A DNA stretch of 24,501 bases from NCBI GenBank assembly GCA_016293805.1, contig JAEDDI010000027.1:1-24501 (forward strand). The letters run 5' to 3'. The notes under the pieces were generated by a model. That model saw nothing but the letters and a program-made list of their open reading frames with translations, searched no databases and had not been told where the DNA came from. Numbering within the stretch: position 1 is the stretch's first letter; each line of letters begins with the position of its first letter. The DNA is from Bacillota bacterium (GTDB lineage Bacteria > Bacillota > Clostridia > Peptostreptococcales > Anaerovoracaceae). Shown here piece by piece: positions 13,609-19,462 of this stretch. The translations under genes were made by a program, and so were the position numbers.

Positions 13609-13637
13609 AAAAAAAATAAGCAGGATCCCTGCTTATT
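13609..13637 (-). terminator. intrinsic terminator of the HD/FAH operon
   Basis: A 10-bp stem AATAAGCAGG/CCTGCTTATT with a 3-nt loop is followed on the minus strand by a run of T. The TAA stop of the hydrolase gene lies inside the stem, so translation ends in the terminator itself. It isolates this operon from the ABC promoter downstream. Confidence 0.92.
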
Positions 13638-14457
13638 CACATATGTTTCGTAAACTCCCTATCTTCTCTATTGTACATACAACCTCATCCCCGGGTTTAA
13701 GGAAACATGGCGGTTTCATTCCCATGCCGGTTCCGGCAGGAGTGCCTGTGGATATAACGCACCCCGGTCTGAGAGTTATCCCGTGAGAAAGCTCGGATAA
13801 TATTTCCGCAACGCCTGCTATCATATTTGATGTATTGCTCTTCTGCCTTGTTTCCCCGTTAACAGTACATGATATTTCAAGATCCTGCGGATCTGAGATC
13901 TCATCTGCCGTCACAATGCACGGTCCCATAGGTGTATAACCGTCAAGACTCTTTCCCCTGTAGAACTGTTTATGATTCTTCTGAAGGTTCCTGGCACTCA
14001 CATCATTTATTACAGTATATCCGAAAACATAATCAAGAGCCTCCTCTGCCGACACATTGACGCATGTTCTTCCGACTACAACTCCAAGTTCCGCCTCATA
14101 ATCCAGTCCTTCAACAAAATCGTAATACGGTATCACGTCTCCGTCTCCGGTAGGTACCGACACTCTCTTAGAAAAATATACGGAATACTCCTCCTTGTCA
14201 AAACCTATCCCGTCCGAAGCCTCTGCTCTGTGTTCCTGATAGTTGACACCAAGGCATATTACATCCTGTAAAGGTTCAATCGGGGAACATGTTCTGTATC
14301 CTTCTTTCACCTCATCGGCAAGCATATCAACTTCAAATTCATCCCATCGTCTGATGAGGTCGTTCATATCGGCAAATCCTTCTGCCCTGTATAGTTTTCC
14401 ATTCTTCTCCGCTGCAGGGAATTTCTCTCCGCCGTAATAACATGTATATAGTCTCAA
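13633..14457 (-). CDS. fumarylacetoacetate hydrolase-family protein
   Basis: FAH-fold enzymes cleave or isomerise C-C bonds of acylpyruvates and related oxoacids, or tautomerise oxaloacetate, using a divalent metal. The 274-aa product has the core segments CLGVNYQEH (69-76), DYEAELGVVVG with metal ligands E121 and E123, NDVSAR (D152), KSLDGYTPMGP (169-179) and a C-terminal STGTPAGTG. The start is a TTG at 14457 with GGAGGACTGA upstream, 1 nt after the stop of the 100-aa gene. The exact substrate cannot be told from sequence. It is the last gene of the operon. Confidence 0.88.
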   Translation of the reverse strand: MRLYTCYYGGEKFPAAEKNGKLYRAEGFADMNDLIRRWDEFEVDMLADEVKEGYRTCSPIEPLQDVICLGVNYQEHRAEASDGIGFDKEEYSVYFSKRVSVPTGDGDVIPYYDFVEGLDYEAELGVVVGRTCVNVSAEEALDYVFGYTVINDVSARNLQKNHKQFYRGKSLDGYTPMGPCIVTADEISDPQDLEISCTVNGETRQKSNTSNMIAGVAEILSELSHGITLRPGCVISTGTPAGTGMGMKPPCFLKPGDEVVCTIEKIGSLRNICE

Positions 14458-14458
14458 A

Positions 14459-14761
14459 TCAGTCCTCCAGCTTCACTCTGTATCCCATCTTAAACAGACT
14501 GTTTTCAAGTCCGAATTTCATACTTCTGTCCATTCTGTGAAATGCTTCTGAAAATTTCTCCGATGAATTATCGGGGTTATCTACCTGTTCGATAATATTT
14601 CCATCGGCTGCATATGCAATATATTCACATTCATATTTTCTGACTGTAAATTTATCGTCATAAGCTATTGTAAGTACTCCTTCGATGTCCCCTACTGCGG
14701 GATCTGATGGAAAGCTGTTCACAAGATTAACTACACATTTTCTTTTAAGTCCGTCGTCCAT
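14459..14761 (-). CDS. unrecognised 100-aa protein between HD hydrolase and FAH gene
   Basis: This soluble, mixed-charge 100-residue protein has no signal peptide, membrane span or cysteine motif (two isolated Cys, at 9 and 45). The N-terminal half looks strand-rich (VLTIAYDDKFTVRKYECEYIAY) and the C-terminal half helical. The ATG follows AAAGGAGAACAAAT. It lies 18 nt after the HD gene and 1 nt before the FAH gene, so it is clearly co-transcribed. I do not recognise a family and assign no function. Confidence 0.8.
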   Translation of the reverse strand: MDDGLKRKCVVNLVNSFPSDPAVGDIEGVLTIAYDDKFTVRKYECEYIAYAADGNIIEQVDNPDNSSEKFSEAFHRMDRSMKFGLENSLFKMGYRVKLED

Positions 14762-14779
14762 ATTTGTTCTCCTTTGAAT

Positions 14780-15217
14780 TTATTCTGCGGAAGTCAGTTC
14801 TTCCCATGCCTTGCTGTATTTGTTTCTGAAATATTCTCTTGCCTCATCCGACGCAAGAAGTGCAGCTCTTGACTCGTCAGAATTGTGCATCATATCGGCT
14901 TTCTTCACTTTCCTTGCCGTTGGGTTTACCTTCAGCCTTCTGATGTATTCAAGATAATCCTCATCCTTCTCATGGGTGAGAAGTTTCAGAACTTCAATCA
15001 CCTCTGCGGGAAATTCCCCGGCAAGTTCTTCGAAGGTGACATCCGTATCCTCTACCACATCGTGAAGCAGAGCCACACATACAGATATCTCGTCATCCAT
15101 CTGTTCCGCCAGATGAATCGGATGAAAGATATACGGCATTCCTATCTTATCATACTGGTCACGATGTGCCTCATAAGCTATGCGTGATGCTTTTGCTGTA
15201 AGTTCAGTATATATCAT
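14780..15217 (-). CDS. small HD-domain hydrolase, SpoT/MESH1-like (probable (p)ppGpp hydrolase)
   Basis: The 145-aa product is a single HD domain like the hydrolase half of RelA/SpoT and stand-alone MESH1-type alarmone hydrolases. Visible motifs are HP (H32), LLHDVVEDTDVT with H52, D53, E56 and D57, and KKADMMHNSD (D108), which matches the KLADKLYN segment of that family. Mn-dependent removal of the 3' pyrophosphate of (p)ppGpp is the known family role; here it is inferred. There is no synthetase or TGS domain. The ATG follows GAGGAGGAACCT, and the gene is first in a three-gene operon. Other small-nucleotide substrates remain possible. Confidence 0.8.
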   Translation of the reverse strand: MIYTELTAKASRIAYEAHRDQYDKIGMPYIFHPIHLAEQMDDEISVCVALLHDVVEDTDVTFEELAGEFPAEVIEVLKLLTHEKDEDYLEYIRRLKVNPTARKVKKADMMHNSDESRAALLASDEAREYFRNKYSKAWEELTSAE

Positions 15218-15237
15218 AGGTTCCTCCTCACTCCCAC

Positions 15238-15246
15238 ATTATACCA
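15238..15246 (-). promoter_or_regulatory. extended -10 promoter of the HD hydrolase operon
   Basis: The minus strand reads TGGTATAAT, an extended -10 element (TG-N-TATAAT), 20 bp before the start codon. No clear -35 is present, which extended -10 promoters tolerate. The expected untranslated leader is only about 13 nt, and the ribosome binding site occupies nearly all of it. Confidence 0.6.
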
Positions 15247-15256
15247 TAGAAAACAG

Positions 15257-15277
15257 AAAAGAGGCATCAAATGCCTC
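15257..15277 (-). terminator. terminator-like hairpin upstream of the HD operon
   Basis: A perfect 7-bp stem GAGGCAT/ATGCCTC with a 3-nt loop is followed on the minus strand by TTTTC. It would end a minus-strand transcript arriving from about 15300 or beyond, yet no recognisable gene feeds it. It may be left over from the gene that stood here before the accessory region was rearranged. Confidence 0.6.
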
Positions 15278-15490
15278 CTCATACTTTTGTCCTGGCACCG
15301 TTTTATACATAATTCATATCCTTTTTTGCATATAAACAAGCGTTACCGGGTTCTTATGCCTCACACAGCTCATATCTTTGCTGCATTTTGCCAGCTTCTT
15401 CAAACTTTTGATATGATATGTGGCAGCTATGCATTCCCGGTGCATGGCTGTTTTGAGCCTAAAAACTGTTGTCCATAATGCCAATCGCTC

Positions 15491-15595
15491 GTGAGCGGCA
15501 GCCCGATCATTCAGGATGGGAAGCTGGTCGGTGCGGTTACACACGTTCTGGTCAATGACCCGACGAGAGGGTACGGGATATTTATAGAAAATATG
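15491..15595 (+). pseudogene. spoIVB: orphan C-terminal fragment of SpoIVB (S55 peptidase)
   Basis: SpoIVB is the forespore-secreted serine peptidase that triggers SpoIVFB and sigma-K activation. This reading frame encodes about 35 residues matching its highly conserved C-terminus: SGSPIIQDGKLVGAVTH, which includes the catalytic-serine motif, followed by VNDPTRGYGIFIENM. A TAA stop lies in frame at 15476-15478, only five codons upstream, and there is no PDZ or N-terminal part nearby. The downstream frame runs on with unrelated residues to 15706. It is therefore a broken remnant, not a gene. The matching region begins abruptly at about 15490, which marks a recombination junction. Confidence 0.8.
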
Positions 15596-15660
15596 CCGGA
15601 TGCGGTGGGATACAACAGTGCCGGAGGCAATTCTGCCCCTGTCTTTTTTTCGACACCCTA

Positions 15661-15669
15661 TGTTATAAT
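15661..15669 (+). promoter_or_regulatory. extended -10 promoter before the 83-aa ORF
   Basis: TGTTATAAT is an extended -10 element 22 bp before the start codon. The GAGGAGGAAAG ribosome binding site at 15677-15687 would begin almost at the transcript's 5' end. No -35 at the proper distance was seen. Confidence 0.5.
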
Positions 15670-15690
15670 GTGTTTTGAGGAGGAAAGCTT

Positions 15691-15942
15691 ATGGATAATA
15701 CAATAAATGCTTCGGATTTTGAGAGAATCTATGAGACAAAGCAGTTCTGGATTGGAAGAATAGGCGGGGTAGAATTTGAATCATTTTACCTTGTTATTTC
15801 GGATCAGAGAGCTGTCTCCAGTCAAATTGCTGTCGAAATAACTCGGGACGATGTGAAAAGAATCATAGATTCCCATGGAGATCTGAAAATTGTTGATTCT
15901 CTCGCAAGAAATTTGAGTAATGGGTATCTCTATGTTAAGTAA
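15691..15942 (+). CDS. unrecognised 83-aa protein in the accessory region
   Basis: This soluble 83-residue protein begins MDNTINASDFERIYETKQFW, has no signal peptide, membrane span or cysteine, and has a regular alternation of strands and helices. It starts ATG after a strong GAGGAGGAAAG and behind an extended -10 element, so expression looks real. It overlaps the dead tail of the spoIVB fragment's frame by 16 nt. Size and setting would suit an immunity or antitoxin-like protein, but no toxin is adjacent and I recognise no family. Confidence 0.6.
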   Translation: MDNTINASDFERIYETKQFWIGRIGGVEFESFYLVISDQRAVSSQIAVEITRDDVKRIIDSHGDLKIVDSLARNLSNGYLYVK

Positions 15943-15990
15943 GCAATTTGCGGCGATAAGGGAGCTGCATATCTACGAGAATGAGGAAAT

Positions 15991-16104
15991 ATGAAGATTG
16001 TTAAGCTGATCGGCATCCTCTGTCGGAAAAATGATGATGCGCGAAGAAAACAGGATTCCAAATCCAAAGTTCAGCCGAAATTGCAGCTGCCAACCGAGGA
16101 CTGA
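15991..16104 (+). CDS. small basic ORF (37 aa) downstream of the 83-aa gene
   Basis: This short ORF opens MKIVKLIGILCRKNDDARRK and ends in LPTED. It has ATGAGGAAAT just before its ATG and lies 48 nt after the previous stop. The N-terminal seven residues are hydrophobic and the middle is very basic (RRKQDSKSK). It could be a truncated gene start. No homologue is recognised, and the coding status rests on the ribosome binding site only. Confidence 0.35.
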   Translation: MKIVKLIGILCRKNDDARRKQDSKSKVQPKLQLPTED

Positions 16105-16214
16105 TGATTGTAGATGGGAGTCACATATAACAGAATCCGTCAGGTGTAAATGTGCTGTCAGCGTCATATGCTCCGCAATAGAAATAGAAACAACTTAATA
16201 AAAGAGAAATATTG

Positions 16215-16249
16215 AAGACCGTCAGACTCAAACGAGACTTGACGGTCTT
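16215..16249 (+). terminator. hairpin, possibly bidirectional terminator
   Basis: A perfect 10-bp stem AAGACCGTCA/TGACGGTCTT with a 15-nt loop lies between the plus-strand small ORFs and the minus-strand 43-aa ORF. The tail on the plus strand is ACATTTTATG and on the minus strand CAATATTTC; both are poor T-tracts. It separates two convergent sets of genes. Confidence 0.55.
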
Positions 16250-16267
16250 ACATTTTATGATTGAATT

Positions 16268-16399
16268 TTAGAAAACCGTTTCTTCCTTTACAGCGTCCAC
16301 GCCTGCGAAATCCGGTTCAAAAGCATACATCCCCGTGTCGGTATCTACCGTCAGTGTACCCGGAAATGTATCCTGAAAGCTCAGCTTGTTAATTTCCAT
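16268..16399 (-). CDS. small acidic ORF (43 aa) after the AAA ATPase gene
   Basis: This 43-residue ORF opens MEINKLSFQDTFPGTLTVDT and ends EETVF. It is acidic and has no cysteine or membrane span. GGGGTGAGG lies 2 nt before the ATG, a close but usable spacing. It starts 27 nt after the stop of the DUF4143 ATPase and is probably on the same transcript. It is unrecognised; it could be the remnant of a longer protein in the accessory region. Confidence 0.45.
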   Translation of the reverse strand: MEINKLSFQDTFPGTLTVDTDTGMYAFEPDFAGVDAVKEETVF

Positions 16400-16426
16400 G
16401 GCCTCACCCCAAAAGATGATTTCTTT

Positions 16427-17641
16427 TTAATTCCATTCCTCTGCCAACAGGAAATCGCGGATGTTGCGGTGCTTGATTCCGTTTCTGCTCATGTCTAACT
16501 CATCCAGAGAGATAACATATTTCGGGTAGTTATCACGGATGCTGTCATACGCGCCAAACTCACGCTGAACGGTCTCATCGGATGCCAGCATATAGGCAAC
16601 CTGAACATACAGCTTCTCTCCGCGTTTGTCGCATACAAAGTCGATCTCCTTATCCCTGGTTCTGCCGACTGTCACTTTATAGTCCCGGCGCAGCAGCTCC
16701 AGATACACAATGTTCTCCAGGATGAGGTTGATGTCACGCATATTGCCGCCGAAAACAGCCTCCCGGATGCCATGGTCAGCAATGTAATACTTCTCATTGG
16801 AGGCAAGGATCTGCTTTCCCTGCAAATCCTCACGCTTGACCTGATAGAACAAATATGCGTCGCAGCAGTATTTGATGTAGTTCAGGATAGTCTCCGGTGC
16901 AACGGTTCGCTTCTCGTTTTTGAGGAACTTCGCCAGAGAAGTTGCGGAGAAGGTCGTACCCACATTCGCAATAACATAAGCGATGATGCATTCCAGCAAG
17001 TCCACGTCACGGATCTTGTTCCGCTTCACAATGTCCTTGAGCTGGACAGAGTTGAACAGATCATGAAGGTAGAGTTTGGAAGGATCATCCTCATAGCGGA
17101 TGTTGGCAAGGTACGGCATACCACCGGATAAAAGATACTTCTGAAAGCATTTCTGGACCGGTTCATCCGGTGCGATGGAACGGTACAGTTCCAGAAATTC
17201 CGCGAAGGAGAATGGGTAAATAACGAACTCCACATAGCGTCCGCCGAGATAGGTGGAAAGCTCACCGGACAGGAGCTTTGCGTTTGAGCCGGTGATATAG
17301 ATGTCGCAGTCAAGGGATACACGGAGGGAATTGATACACTTCTCCCAGTCTTTTACCTCCTGAATCTCATCAAAGAAGAGATAGGCCTTGCCGTTGATCT
17401 CTGCGGCTCTCCTGGTAATCTCATCATGCAGTGCCTTTGCGGTTTGCAGATGAGAGAAGTTCAAATCCTCAAAGTTGATAGAGATGAACTGAGCAGGGCT
17501 GATACCGGACTCCACAAGTTCCTCTTTTATAAGCTCCAGCATGACCGATTTACCGCACCGGCGAATACCGGTCATTACCTTTATCAGTTCCGTTCCGATA
17601 AACGGACGGATGCGCTTCATATACATTTCACGTTTAATCAT
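16427..17641 (-). CDS. AAA+ ATPase with C-terminal DUF4143 domain
   Basis: The 404-aa product has an AAA_14-type ATPase domain: Walker A GIRRCGKS (25-32), Walker B YLFFDEIQ (87-94) and sensor TGSN (117-120). A helical middle follows, then a C-terminal DUF4143 domain with a nuclease-like fold (TVGRTRDKEIDFVCDKRGEKLYVQVAY). The VGR...EIDFV...KLYVQVA pattern resembles a PD-(D/E)XK core. The family is common, patchily distributed, often present in many copies per genome, and of unknown cellular role. The ATG follows AAGGAGG, and the gene has its own promoter. By eye, codon use is more GC-rich than in flanking operons, consistent with lateral acquisition. Confidence 0.9.
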   Translation of the reverse strand: MIKREMYMKRIRPFIGTELIKVMTGIRRCGKSVMLELIKEELVESGISPAQFISINFEDLNFSHLQTAKALHDEITRRAAEINGKAYLFFDEIQEVKDWEKCINSLRVSLDCDIYITGSNAKLLSGELSTYLGGRYVEFVIYPFSFAEFLELYRSIAPDEPVQKCFQKYLLSGGMPYLANIRYEDDPSKLYLHDLFNSVQLKDIVKRNKIRDVDLLECIIAYVIANVGTTFSATSLAKFLKNEKRTVAPETILNYIKYCCDAYLFYQVKREDLQGKQILASNEKYYIADHGIREAVFGGNMRDINLILENIVYLELLRRDYKVTVGRTRDKEIDFVCDKRGEKLYVQVAYMLASDETVQREFGAYDSIRDNYPKYVISLDELDMSRNGIKHRNIRDFLLAEEWN

Positions 17642-17673
17642 GATAATCAGCCTCCTTATCTGTGGCTGAGCAT

Positions 17674-17702
17674 AGTATAATGCATTTACGACTGAAATTC
17701 AA
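17674..17702 (-). promoter_or_regulatory. promoter of the AAA/DUF4143 gene
   Basis: The minus strand has TTGAAT (17697-17702), a 17-bp spacer and TATACT (17674-17679), with AAGGAGG about 15 nt further on. This gives the ATPase gene, and probably the 43-aa ORF behind it, independent expression. Confidence 0.7.
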
Positions 17703-17797
17703 TGACATGTCCGAGAAATTATAAGATATAACTGATAAAATCTATAGTTCAACAAATTCCGACAGTTGCACCTTAACTTTCAGTGCTTTTTATATCT

Positions 17798-17841
17798 AAA
17801 AATAAAATTCACCCTTTCTATACTATGTGTAAGGGCGAATT
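17798..17841 (-). terminator. intrinsic terminator after the DUF4315-like gene
   Basis: An 11-bp stem AATTCGCCCTT/AAGGGTGAATT (one G-T pair) with a 14-nt loop is followed on the minus strand by TTATTTTTAG. It lies 11 nt after the small gene's stop and would end any transcript coming from the rimP-nrnA operon. Confidence 0.82.
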
Positions 17842-17852
17842 CTTTACAAGTT

Positions 17853-18038
17853 CTATTCCAGTATTAAACGTAGTATTTCATCCATACTCTTGTTGCTTTT
17901 TGCTATAGCTGCATAGATTTCTTCTTTCTTCAGAGAATCTCTCTTATCCAGAAGTTCTTTTAGTCTTGCGGTTGCAGCGTTGTATGCATCCCTGGTCTTC
18001 ACAACTTCCTGCTGCGCTTTCTCTATTTTCTGCTCCAT
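17853..18038 (-). CDS. DUF4315-like small coiled-coil protein
   Basis: This 61-aa, highly charged and helical product has an N-terminal coiled-coil (EQKIEKAQQEVVKTRDAYNA) and a C-terminal segment EEIYAAIAKSNKSMDEILRL. The overall plan resembles DUF4315 proteins, small proteins of unknown function that are frequent on conjugative elements of Firmicutes. It lies 63 nt after nrnA. The ATG has no convincing Shine-Dalgarno: the upstream bases form the inverted repeat GTTTCA-C-TGAAAC. It may be poorly translated or lack its original 5' region. It supports an element remnant at this junction. Confidence 0.55.
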   Translation of the reverse strand: MEQKIEKAQQEVVKTRDAYNAATARLKELLDKRDSLKKEEIYAAIAKSNKSMDEILRLILE

Positions 18039-18101
18039 AGTTTCAGTGAAACACCGTGAAAAAGATTCAAACGGAGTGCAAAGGAATGAAACGCATAGCT
18101 G

Positions 18102-19064
18102 TTACTCCTCAAGTGCTTTATCTGTTTCAGTTTCAATCAGGGCAATTGCGTCATCCATGCTCATTGAAAGGGTACAGCCTGCAGCCTTGATATGACCGCC
18201 ACCTCCATGTTTTTCACATATTGCCGCAACATTTGCACTTGTCTTGGCTCTCATGCTGACTTTAATGCTTCCATCTTCTTTCTCTTTAAGCAGGGCAGAT
18301 ATTTCAACACCTCGTATACTGCGAAGCGATGCAGCGATTCCATCAGTATCCTCCATTCTCGCCCCTGTACATCTGAGCATCTCCTGAGTTACAGGAGCAA
18401 TAACAGCTCTGCCTCCGGATACAAACCTGGCTGCATTCATAACAGCAGATTCAAGTCTGATTCTGTTTGGTGAAACGTTTTCATAAATCTCCACGCTCAC
18501 TTTGTTCGGTCTGAGATCAAAGTCGAACAGTTCTGTAACTATCTCAAAAGTTTTTTTTGTTGTGTTTGAGTACTGGAAGTTTCCTGTATCTGTTGTAATC
18601 GCCGCAAACAGTGCTTCGGCAGTCTCTGTATCGATTTCAAATCCAGCCTCCTTAATGAGTTCATACACAAGTTCCCCTGTTGCTGCTGCATGCGGATCTA
18701 TTACAGATATACCTTCAAAACATGAAAATGTGGCGTGATGGTCAAGACAGAGCTTTTCTTTTCCTTTAAGGAAAGTGCTGTACCTCTTCGGCATTCTGTC
18801 TTCTCCGTGGCAGTCCAGGCATATGCAGACATCAGGATTATCAACAGTGTTCAGATCCCATGTACAGTAGCCTCTGTCAAGAAAAGCCAGGTTGTCCGAG
18901 ATTTCATCCTCACATAATATATATGCTGTCTTACCTTCATTTCTGAGAACATGGCAAAGTGCCGCACTCGATCCAAGAGCATCTCCGTCCATGTTTGTAT
19001 GAGCAAATATAAGTACCGAATCACTGTTTCTGATGATTCCGGCGATTTCCGTCATTCTACCCAT
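18102..19064 (-). CDS. nrnA: NrnA-type DHH/DHHA1 phosphoesterase (oligoribonuclease / pAp phosphatase)
   Basis: NrnA degrades short RNA oligonucleotides and dephosphorylates 3'-phosphoadenosine 5'-phosphate. The 320-aa product has the DHH motifs HTNMDGDALGS (22-32), D84 in CLDCHG and LDHHA (107-111), plus the DHHA1 substrate loop GGGGHIKAAGC (287-297). The ATG overlaps the rbfA stop (TGATG) with GAGGAAATCTG upstream. This position after rbfA is standard in Firmicutes. It is the last recognisable member of the operon here; truB and ribF, which usually follow, are not present. Confidence 0.93.
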   Translation of the reverse strand: MGRMTEIAGIIRNSDSVLIFAHTNMDGDALGSSAALCHVLRNEGKTAYILCEDEISDNLAFLDRGYCTWDLNTVDNPDVCICLDCHGEDRMPKRYSTFLKGKEKLCLDHHATFSCFEGISVIDPHAAATGELVYELIKEAGFEIDTETAEALFAAITTDTGNFQYSNTTKKTFEIVTELFDFDLRPNKVSVEIYENVSPNRIRLESAVMNAARFVSGGRAVIAPVTQEMLRCTGARMEDTDGIAASLRSIRGVEISALLKEKEDGSIKVSMRAKTSANVAAICEKHGGGGHIKAAGCTLSMSMDDAIALIETETDKALEE

Positions 19065-19462
19065 CAGATTTCCTCTTCTTCATCATCGTCATGACGGATA
19101 TCCAGTCTGCTGATTATATTATCGATATGCATACCGTATTCCGCTGAACTGTCTATTTTGAATATGAGCTCCGGAATATGGCGAAGTTTGACCTGTCTTC
19201 CGATTTCCCTTTTAATCAGACCCTTCACACTTCTGAAGCCTGCAAGAACACTGTCTTTTTCCTCCTGGGTGGGATTTCCGCCTTCGCCTGTTCCAAGTAT
19301 GCTCACATAACAGGTCGCATAACTTCCGTCGCTTGTGACATCCACAGAAGATATGCTGATCATTCCTGATAATCTGGGATCCTTGATGCCTGAAATCAGC
19401 ATTTGAGAGATAATCTTCCTGATTTCTTCACCAAGGCGTCCCTGTCTGTGACCTTTTCCCAT
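19064..19462 (-). CDS. rbfA: ribosome-binding factor A
   Basis: RbfA is a small KH-fold protein that binds the 30S subunit and helps mature the 5' end of 16S rRNA, important in cold adaptation. The 132-aa product has the family core (EIRKIISQMLISGIKDPRL; VDVTSDGSYATCYVSI; LRHIPELIFKIDSSAEYG) and an acidic tail (DDDEEEE). The start is the ATG at 19462, overlapping the infB stop as TAATG. The open frame extends ten codons into infB, but that would break the usual N-terminus. The GGAGG is about 13 nt away, so coupling with infB may help initiation. Confidence 0.94.
   Translation of the reverse strand: MGKGHRQGRLGEEIRKIISQMLISGIKDPRLSGMISISSVDVTSDGSYATCYVSILGTGEGGNPTQEEKDSVLAGFRSVKGLIKREIGRQVKLRHIPELIFKIDSSAEYGMHIDNIISRLDIRHDDDEEEEI

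Larger units (their letters stand above)
15250..18060. other. probable degraded accessory/mobile region between nrnA and the HD operon
   Basis: This stretch interrupts two compact housekeeping clusters. It contains a DUF4315-like gene, a DUF4143 ATPase, three small ORFs and a gene fragment, and it mixes both strands. By eye the AAA gene and the spoIVB fragment are more GC-rich than the surrounding genes. The 15278-15490 part holds no gene I can support. No integrase, transposase or clear terminal repeats were found, so the boundaries are approximate and mobility is inferred. Confidence 0.5.

Noticed and set aside
9918..13637. GGATCC core shared by the Nudix terminator and the FAH terminator
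   Set aside because: The hairpins differ in stem sequence. The shared GATC at the loop is expected by chance in GC-rich stems and does not indicate a repeat family.
15238..15310. Tiny minus-strand ORF beginning MYKTVPGQKYEE over the hairpin at 15257-15277
   Set aside because: It overlaps both the terminator stem and the HD operon promoter. About 22 codons with no conservation evidence is not enough.
15314..15544. 76-codon minus-strand frame upstream of the orphan terminator
   Set aside because: It runs antisense through the spoIVB fragment, has no ribosome binding site or recognisable domain, and crosses the recombination junction.
15601..15650. Terminator-like GGCA/TGCC with T7 after the spoIVB fragment
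   Set aside because: The stem is only about four pairs. It could be a relic of the spoIVB terminator but is too weak to list as a feature.
16772..17131. 119-codon plus-strand frame inside the AAA ATPase gene
   Set aside because: It is antisense to a gene with clear Walker motifs and has no start signal.
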